Origin: Candidatus Tectimicrobiota bacterium | GTDB lineage: Bacteria > JACPSX01 | Direction: 5' to 3' | NCBI GenBank assembly: GCA_016193065.1 | Contig: JACPSX010000039.1 | Span: 1-20,611, forward strand | DNA: 20,611 nucleotides | Shown here: positions 15,280 to 20,611 of the stretch, in pieces | Layout: each line of letters opens with the position of its first letter | How positions within the stretch are numbered: the stretch's first letter is position 1 | The notes under the pieces: generated by a model | What the model was told of the DNA's origin: nothing | Databases searched by the model: none | Seen by the model: only the letters and a program-made list of their open reading frames with translations | Program-made: the position numbers and the translations under genes

Positions 15280-16251
15280 CTACCCGGCGACGGAGCCGCT
15301 GCTCCGTTTCTGACCGTTGTACGCCCGGATGATTTCCTGCACCAGAGGGTGACGCACCACATCCCGCTCCGTGAAATAGATGAAGCGTAGGCCCGAAATA
15401 TGCCCGAGCAGGGTTCGAGCTTCGATCAGCCCCGAAGGCTTTCCGTCCGGTAGGTCAACCTGGGTGATGTCTCCGGTGATGACAGCCTTGGAATTAAACC
15501 CCAGGCGCGTGAGAAACATCTTCATCTGCTCGGAGGTGGTATTTTGAGCTTCGTCGAGAATGACGAAGGAATCGTTCAGCGTGCGCCCGCGCATGAAGGC
15601 CAGCGGGGCAATTTCAATCGTCCCCCGTTCGATGAGTTTCTGGGCCCGCTCATAGTCCATCATGTCATACAGGGCGTCGTAGAGAGGACGCAGGTAAGGT
15701 AAGACCTTCTCGTAGAGGTCTCCGGGCAGATAGCCGAGCCTTTCTCCCGCCTCTACGGCCGGGCGGGCCAGAATGATCCGGCTGTACTCCTTGCGGGCCA
15801 GCCCGGAGACGGCCATCGCCATCGCCAGATAGGTTTTCCCCGTTCCTGCCGGCCCGATTCCGAAAACCATATCGTACTGACGGATCGCCTGGATGTAGTC
15901 CCTTTGGCCCGGTCCCTTCGGGGTCACATAGCGGCCGCGGGACGGAACTTCGATCCGTTCGCTCAGAATGCTGGGAATCTCATCCTGGCGCCCTTCCGCA
16001 GCCAGCTTGATGAAAAAATGCAGGTCGTTCTTTTGCAGGGGGTGGCCCTTGTCCAGGATCTGGCCGAGCTGGCCGAGGAGGCTCTCAACCTGCTCAACCT
16101 GGCTCTGGCTGCCGTGAATGGCCAGATGGTGTTCCCGAGCCGTGATCCGCACTGAAAACGCTTTTTCCAAAACCTTAAGGGACTCATCGTGGATCCCGTA
16201 AAGTCCTTGGATATCCTTTCCTTCCAAGAAATCCACCTGTTTTGTGACCAT
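15280..16251 (-). CDS. phoH: PhoH-family ATPase (YbeZ type)
   Basis: A 323-residue cytoplasmic P-loop ATPase. An N-terminal KH-like segment (~15-70) precedes the PhoH domain with Walker A GPAGTGKT (133-140) and Walker B FVILDEAQ (229-236). ITGDITQVDLP is the sensor region. PhoH/YbeZ works with YbeY in rRNA and RNA metabolism, and ybeY is two genes downstream. The start is ATG 16251. A TTG at 16260 has AGGAGG 4 nt away and would add 3 residues, so the start is not settled. A promoter lies about 40 nt upstream, between the gene and the repeat element that follows glnD. Confidence 0.94.
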   Translation of the reverse strand: MVTKQVDFLEGKDIQGLYGIHDESLKVLEKAFSVRITAREHHLAIHGSQSQVEQVESLLGQLGQILDKGHPLQKNDLHFFIKLAAEGRQDEIPSILSERIEVPSRGRYVTPKGPGQRDYIQAIRQYDMVFGIGPAGTGKTYLAMAMAVSGLARKEYSRIILARPAVEAGERLGYLPGDLYEKVLPYLRPLYDALYDMMDYERAQKLIERGTIEIAPLAFMRGRTLNDSFVILDEAQNTTSEQMKMFLTRLGFNSKAVITGDITQVDLPDGKPSGLIEARTLLGHISGLRFIYFTERDVVRHPLVQEIIRAYNGQKRSSGSVAG

Positions 16252-16287
16252 TCCCCCCAAAGGGCCTCCTTTCCCGAATCCTTATCT

Positions 16288-16316
16288 ACTATACCAGAAT
16301 CCCCCTGCTTTCAAAA
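16288..16316 (-). promoter_or_regulatory. Promoter for the phoH-aspS gene train
   Basis: TGGTATAGT on the minus strand is an extended -10 (TATAGT at 16293-16288). TTTTGA (16316-16311) lies 17 nt upstream and TTGAAA (16314-16309) lies 15 nt upstream as possible -35 elements. It sits between the inverted-repeat element and phoH. Confidence 0.5.
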
Positions 16317-16332
16317 GGAGATTCCCCCCAGG

Positions 16333-16439
16333 CTAGTGCCGTTCCAACTATTCTGAACTCCATGCCCGGTTTGCGAGGTCCATATTTTTGCGGCCAGGCG
16401 ACTGCTCAAATTGGGCGCATTCAGTTGGAACGGTACTAG
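16333..16439. repeat. MITE-like inverted-repeat element, copy 2
   Basis: A 107-bp element with terminal repeats CTAGTGCCGTTCCAACT (16333-16349) and AGTTGGAACGGTACTAG (16423-16439), 16/17 paired. CTAG stands at both ends and could be a 4-bp target duplication around 13-bp TIRs. Inside, GCTCAAATTGGGCGCA (16404-16419) is identical to copy 1, while ~50 bp in the middle are unrelated. The TAG stop of glnD (16438-16436) lies in the end repeat. Confidence 0.78.
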
Positions 16440-19168
16440 GCCGGGGAAGGCAACAGGGCTTCCCGGATCCCCTCCCGGACCGCCTGAATCTTCTCCTCCC
16501 CGACCATCTTCATCCCCTGGAGGTCGGTTACGTAGAAAACGTTGATGGCCCGGTTGGCCTCGGTGGAAATCTTGGCCAAGTAAATATCGATCCCGAGTTG
16601 GTAGAGCGCATTCGTGATCCGGTAGAGGTTCCCCATCAGGTCCGGGCAGACGACCTCGATGACCGTGTGGGTGTCAGAGGTCCGGTTGTCGAGTTCGATC
16701 CGGACCGGCACGGCAATCCCCGCCTCGCGCCGGAAAGGCGCCGAGCGCTGGCGGTTGGCCAGCAAGTCTTCGACCCGCTTCTCCCCTTCCAGGATCGCCA
16801 GCAGGTCTTCCCGGATGCTCTCCCAGACCCGCTCGTCGTAAATGGGAGTCCTCTCCAGGCTCTCTACCTGTAAGGTATCCACGGCAATGCCGTCGTTTCG
16901 GGTATAGATCTGGGCCCCCAGTATATTGATGTTCTTGGAGGTCAGGGTGCCGGCGATTTTGGAAAACACTCCCGCCTTGCCGATCGTGGAGACCATCAAC
17001 TCCGAGTAACGAACCTCGTCGTTGTGGGTGTAGTGGATCCGCAACTTGTCATCCCCCAGGGAAGTGGTCAGACGCACGTGGCGCGTGATGGTCTCGGCGG
17101 GCATGGACAAAATGTACTTGTAGGGCATGGCCTGAAAGTAATCTTCTACCGCTTCCCGGCCCACCTCGCGAGCCAGGCGCCGGACGACTTCCTCCTTCAT
17201 GCGGGCCACCTGCTCCTCGATGGATGTCTCCGGCTCTTCCACTCCTTCCAGGACATCGAGCGCTTTGTGATAAATCTCCCAGAGGAGGGCCCCCTTCCAG
17301 ACGGTCCACACATCGGGACCCACGGCCCGCAAGTCGGCGTAAGTGAGCAGGTAGAGCAGGCGCAGGTTCTCCACCGTGGACACCGTCTTGGCAAACTCGG
17401 CCACCACTTTTTTTTCGTTGATGTTCAGGCGCTGGGCCGTATGGCTCATGAGGATGTGGTTTTCTACCAGAAGTTCCACCTGCTCGATGAGGCGAGAGGG
17501 AAACCCCATGCGTTCCATGGCCTCCCGAGCCATCCTTACGCTGTGGGGGATGTGCCCCCCTCCCCGCCCTTTGCCCACATCGTGAAACAGGACAGCCATC
17601 TGCAGAGGCAGGCGATTTTCCAGGTTCCGGTAAATGGCGGCCAGTTCCTGTAGTTCCGGCTCCTCCGCCGTCTCCAGATCGTCCAGGATCCGCAAGGCCA
17701 GCAGCGTGTGCTCATCCACCGTGTAGCGATGGTACAGGTCGTACTGCATATGGCAGATAATCGCCGCGAACTCGAGAATGTAGCGGCCCAGGACCCCGGT
17801 TTCGTGCATCAGGCGCAACGTCTCGGAATAGCCCGGCCTTTTTAGGATGCTCACGAGGATTTCACGGGCCTCGCTGGAGGACTGAAAGGCACCGTCGATA
17901 AGCCAGAGGTGGGAGTGGATCAGCCGCTTGACATCCTCGCTCAACTGAGCCCCGTGATTCTGGCAGGGTTGGAAGATCCGCAGCAGCAGCAGCGGGTTCT
18001 CGACCAGGATGTTGCGCGACTCCTCGGGAATCCGCAATTCCCTCCGGAACAGGTAGAGCCCCGGCTCGATCTCCTTTTGCCGGAGAACGCGCAGCACCCT
18101 GTTGACCAGCCGGCTCGGCTCCCGGCAGCGTTCCAGGACCATCTTCGAGTAGTGATGGATCGTGTTGGCCTGCACGTAGTAATCCTTCATGAAGTACTCG
18201 ACGCCCAGTTGCTTCTCGTCATCCTCGTAGCGGAGCCGCCTGGCCACCTCTCCCTGAATCTGCAAAACCAGGTGATCGAACTTGCGCCCGGACAGATAGT
18301 GGAGATCGTTGCGGACCCGCATGAGGAAGTCGTAAGCCTCGGTGACCTCCTCGAGATCATCCCGGCCGATGAGGCCCTGGCGGTGCAGGTCTTCCGGATA
18401 ACGGAATCCGAAACGTGCCACGGCGGTCCACATGGCCATGTGGTAATCCCGCAACCCTCCCGGGCTCTCCTTGATGTTGGGCTCCAGGAGATTGGGCGCT
18501 TCGCCGTACTGGGTATAGCGAGCCTCGCGCTCGCGCAGTTTCTGCTCGATAAATGTGTTTACCCCCTTGCCCAGCACATGGCGCTTGCAGGCCGACGCGA
18601 AGGAATGAAAGATGCGGGCGTTGCCTTCCAGGAAGCGAGCCTCCATGAGAGAGGTCTTGGCGGTCAGGTCGGAGCTGGCAATCTTGAGACAGTTGGCGAT
18701 GGACCGGCTGCTGTGTCCCACTTCAAAGCCGATGTCCCACAGGAAGGTGAGAGTTTCCGTAACCACGGCATCCAGATACTGATCGGGTTTCTTGTCGTAC
18801 AGGAACATGACATCCAGATCGGAAAAGGGGTTGAGCTCCCCCCGTCCGTAGCCACCCACAGCCACCACGGCGAAAGTCGGCTGGAACTTGCCAATTTTCC
18901 GCGCGCAGCCTGCCGCCGCCAGGCTGTATATCTCTTTGAGGACCACATCGACCAGCAGGCCGCTCCGGGTGGCAATCCGAACCCCGCCGGCCCCCCGTTC
19001 GTGCTCGGCTCGGATTTTCTCTTTCTCCTCGCCGACCAGATCGCGGGCCTTTCTGACGAGTTCCTGCCGCCCCGACTGGGTAAAATTAAAGGCCGCGCTG
19101 AGACCCTTCAGGCGAGAGCGAAACTCTCGATCTTCCCGAGACTCTATCTTGGCAACCCCGATGGCCAC
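16436..19168 (-). CDS. glnD: Bifunctional [protein-PII] uridylyltransferase/uridylyl-removing enzyme
   Basis: A ~910-residue nitrogen-status sensor that adds UMP to and removes it from PII. Domains in order: nucleotidyltransferase with GGYGRGELNPFSDLDV (105-120, catalytic D117/D119), a linker helical domain, an HD domain with LFHDVGKGRGGGH (~527), then two ACT domains (~715-790 and ~828-905) that bind glutamine. All key residues are present. The start is GTG 19168 with GGAGG 4 nt away, overlapping xerD by 25 nt. A GTG at 19207 is possible but lacks a ribosome binding site. PII genes are not in the window. The TAG stop is formed by the inverted-repeat element that follows. Confidence 0.95.
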   Translation of the reverse strand: MAIGVAKIESREDREFRSRLKGLSAAFNFTQSGRQELVRKARDLVGEEKEKIRAEHERGAGGVRIATRSGLLVDVVLKEIYSLAAAGCARKIGKFQPTFAVVAVGGYGRGELNPFSDLDVMFLYDKKPDQYLDAVVTETLTFLWDIGFEVGHSSRSIANCLKIASSDLTAKTSLMEARFLEGNARIFHSFASACKRHVLGKGVNTFIEQKLREREARYTQYGEAPNLLEPNIKESPGGLRDYHMAMWTAVARFGFRYPEDLHRQGLIGRDDLEEVTEAYDFLMRVRNDLHYLSGRKFDHLVLQIQGEVARRLRYEDDEKQLGVEYFMKDYYVQANTIHHYSKMVLERCREPSRLVNRVLRVLRQKEIEPGLYLFRRELRIPEESRNILVENPLLLLRIFQPCQNHGAQLSEDVKRLIHSHLWLIDGAFQSSSEAREILVSILKRPGYSETLRLMHETGVLGRYILEFAAIICHMQYDLYHRYTVDEHTLLALRILDDLETAEEPELQELAAIYRNLENRLPLQMAVLFHDVGKGRGGGHIPHSVRMAREAMERMGFPSRLIEQVELLVENHILMSHTAQRLNINEKKVVAEFAKTVSTVENLRLLYLLTYADLRAVGPDVWTVWKGALLWEIYHKALDVLEGVEEPETSIEEQVARMKEEVVRRLAREVGREAVEDYFQAMPYKYILSMPAETITRHVRLTTSLGDDKLRIHYTHNDEVRYSELMVSTIGKAGVFSKIAGTLTSKNINILGAQIYTRNDGIAVDTLQVESLERTPIYDERVWESIREDLLAILEGEKRVEDLLANRQRSAPFRREAGIAVPVRIELDNRTSDTHTVIEVVCPDLMGNLYRITNALYQLGIDIYLAKISTEANRAINVFYVTDLQGMKMVGEEKIQAVREGIREALLPSPA

Positions 19169-20082
19169 GATTCCTCCACCCTCCGCTTCCCCGCCCGGGG
19201 ATGGCACTGATCGTATACGGCGCGCAGGCGGTCCTGAACCACCTGAGTATAGATCTGTGTCGTCGTGATGGCGGAGTGGCCCAGCAGTTGCTGGACCACC
19301 CGCAAATCCGCCCCCCCCTCCAGCATGTGCGTAGCGAACGAATGCCGCAGGGAATGGGGCCCGATCTTCTTTCCCAGACCCGCCCTGCCGGCATATCTTT
19401 TAAGTATGCGCCAGAAACTTTGCCTCGACAACTTTCCTCCCCGGCGGTTCACGAACAGGACGCCGTGATCCTTGCCGCGAATCAGCTTCGGTCTTGAGGA
19501 GGCAAGATAGTGCAGCACTTGCCGGCGAGCCGGCGCCCCCACCGGCACGATCCTCTGCTTGCCTCCCTTCCCTGTGCAGATGAGGAAGCCAAGTCCCAGG
19601 TTCACGGCCGAAACCGTCAGGCTCAGCAGTTCGGAGACTCGCAGTCCCGTCGCATAGAGGAGCTCCAGCATCGCTTGGTCGCGAACCCCGATGGGAGTGT
19701 TTCCCTCCGGAACCTGCAGCAGCTTTTCCACTTCGGCACGGGAGAGAACCTGGGGGAGGCGGCGCCAGTGTCTGGGCGACTTGAGCTCGGAAGCCGGGTC
19801 CCAGGCCAGCCACCCCTCCCGGAAGGCAAATTGGAAAAAAGACTTAACGGCGGAGAGATGCCGGGCCAGAGAGGCGACCGACCTACCCCGCTTCTGCAAT
19901 CGGGATAGGTACTCCACGATGGCCGCAGGGGTAATCCCGCCCAGTTCTTCCACGGAGTTCACCCCGCAGGCCCCCAGGAATCCCACCAAGTCCCGGCGGT
20001 AAGCCTCCACAGAATTGGCCGCCAGTCGCTTCTCAACCCGGAGAAAATGGACGAACTCGGCGACCAGATCTTCTTTTTTCAT
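19144..20082 (-). CDS. xerD: Site-specific tyrosine recombinase XerD/XerC
   Basis: A 312-residue tyrosine recombinase that resolves chromosome dimers at dif with its partner and FtsK. It has an N-terminal SAM-like core-binding domain (1-~95) and a catalytic domain with R148 (ATGLRVSEL), K172 (GKGGKQR), H243/R246 (HSLRHSFATH), H269 (LLGHSAI) and Y278 (TTQIYT). The spacing and the LLGHSAITTTQIYT string are typical of Xer rather than phage integrases. Choosing D over C is a guess. The ATG at 20082 overlaps the murJ TGA as ATGA. About 15 residues extend past the usual C-terminus, into glnD. Confidence 0.9.
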   Translation of the reverse strand: MKKEDLVAEFVHFLRVEKRLAANSVEAYRRDLVGFLGACGVNSVEELGGITPAAIVEYLSRLQKRGRSVASLARHLSAVKSFFQFAFREGWLAWDPASELKSPRHWRRLPQVLSRAEVEKLLQVPEGNTPIGVRDQAMLELLYATGLRVSELLSLTVSAVNLGLGFLICTGKGGKQRIVPVGAPARRQVLHYLASSRPKLIRGKDHGVLFVNRRGGKLSRQSFWRILKRYAGRAGLGKKIGPHSLRHSFATHMLEGGADLRVVQQLLGHSAITTTQIYTQVVQDRLRAVYDQCHPRAGKRRVEESWPSGLPR

Positions 20083-20611
20083 TGCCCCTTTCTGTGCAGC
20101 GCCGCCACCACGTACCGCAGTTCCTCGCTCCCCAACCAGCGGCAGACTGCCGTATAGACCCCCAACCCCAGAACCACGATTCCCATCAGTGTTGCCGTTC
20201 GAACAATCAAGGGCCGGGCCGGATCAAAGAACCCCACAGCCAGCGCAAAAATCGCCCCTCCCATCAGCAGGGAGGCCACCCCGGACCTCACCAGGGATTT
20301 GACCAGCCGGCGACTTCCCAGGCGCCCCATCCGCCGGCGCAGTTCGACCATCAGTAAAGTCGCGTTAAAGACCGAAGACAGGCTGGTGGCCAGAGCCAGG
20401 CCCCCGTGCTTGAGCGGCCCCATGAGCATCAGGTTCAGGACAATGTTGAGGAGCATGGCGCAGGCGGCAATTCCCACCGGGGTGCGGATGTCCTGCAGCG
20501 CATAAAAAACAGGGGCGATCACCTTCACGGCCGTGAAGGCGCAAAGCCCCAGGGAAAAGAAGAGCAAGGCCCAGGCCGTTCCCTGGGTCGTCACCGGGTC
20601 GAACTTCCCCC
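20079..20611 (-). CDS. murJ: Lipid II flippase MurJ (MviN family), C-terminal part
   Basis: About 177 codons of the 3' end of a gene that runs off the right edge in the frame GKFDPVTTQGTAWALL. The residues ALQDIRTPVGIAACAMLLNIVLN and GGLALATSLSSVFNATLL match the C-terminal half of MurJ/MviN, a multi-pass transporter of the MOP superfamily that flips lipid II for peptidoglycan synthesis. At least four hydrophobic helices are visible. The stop is coupled to xerD by a 4-nt overlap. The N-terminal half is outside the window. Confidence 0.9.
   Translation of the reverse strand, partial: GKFDPVTTQGTAWALLFFSLGLCAFTAVKVIAPVFYALQDIRTPVGIAACAMLLNIVLNLMLMGPLKHGGLALATSLSSVFNATLLMVELRRRMGRLGSRRLVKSLVRSGVASLLMGGAIFALAVGFFDPARPLIVRTATLMGIVVLGLGVYTAVCRWLGSEELRYVVAALHRKGQ

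Noticed and set aside
17909-19210. 433-codon plus-strand open frame
   Set aside because: Antisense to the nucleotidyltransferase half of glnD. No ribosome binding site context or domain pattern.
19144-20082. Phage or genomic-island integrase
   Set aside because: Length, motif spacing and coupling to murJ and glnD fit a core-genome Xer recombinase. No att repeats, tRNA or phage genes are nearby.
1-20611. tRNA, rRNA or CRISPR arrays
   Set aside because: No tRNA T-loop with matching acceptor arms, no rRNA signatures and no regularly spaced short direct repeats were seen by eye. A tRNAscan or Infernal run would be the decisive check.

Overview
The window is a GC-rich, gene-dense piece of a diderm (Gram-negative type) bacterial chromosome. 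Every gene is on the minus strand except a fragment entering from the left edge. The diderm reading rests on lapA/lapB (LPS-assembly control), a lipobox LysM lipoprotein and a sugar-nucleotide module of the kind used for surface polysaccharide. The set murJ, xerD, glnD, phoH, pgpH, ybeY, lapAB, aspS and recO is vertical housekeeping content. It would fit lineages such as Desulfobacterota, Nitrospirota or Methylomirabilota (NC10), but the phylum cannot be fixed from the sequence alone. The aspartyl-tRNA synthetase carries the His/Gly pair described for non-discriminating enzymes, which suggests that Asn-tRNA is made by transamidation.

Read in the direction of transcription (right to left). 20611-19144: the murJ 3' end and xerD, coupled by an ATGA overlap, then glnD. 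16439-16333: a 107-bp inverted-repeat element that contains the glnD stop codon. 16251-8620: a long gene train, phoH - pgpH - ybeY - HIT protein - lapA - lapB - aspS, with tight spacing or overlaps. 8619-7964: a 656-bp gene-free stretch rich in GC hairpins, ending in a good promoter for a LysM lipoprotein. 7010-6903: a second copy of the inverted-repeat element, which contains that lipoprotein's stop codon. Next come an intrinsic terminator and recO. 6066-5574: a second gene-free stretch, sharing a ~117-bp repeat with the first and holding a ~150-nt imperfect hairpin. 5573-4959: a histidine phosphatase with its own promoter and a terminator hairpin. 4840-333: galE, a fused WlbA-WlbB-type sugar dehydrogenase/N-acetyltransferase, a coupled DegT aminotransferase (WlbC type) and an FmdB-type zinc-ribbon protein. 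1-166: the tail of a convergent plus-strand TPR gene.

The galE-wlb block encodes three activities matching three steps towards a UDP-2,3-diacetamido-glucuronic acid type sugar: 3-oxidation, 3-amination and 3-N-acetylation. The first and third are on one polypeptide and the second is translationally coupled to it. phoH-pgpH-ybeY and lapA-lapB are RNA/c-di-AMP and envelope-homeostasis modules.

I did not find an obvious new multi-gene system. The most unusual content is non-coding: two families of dispersed structured repeats. One family ends in CTAG and lies exactly over the stop codons of two unrelated genes. There is also a terminator/promoter arrangement that appears to insulate recO.
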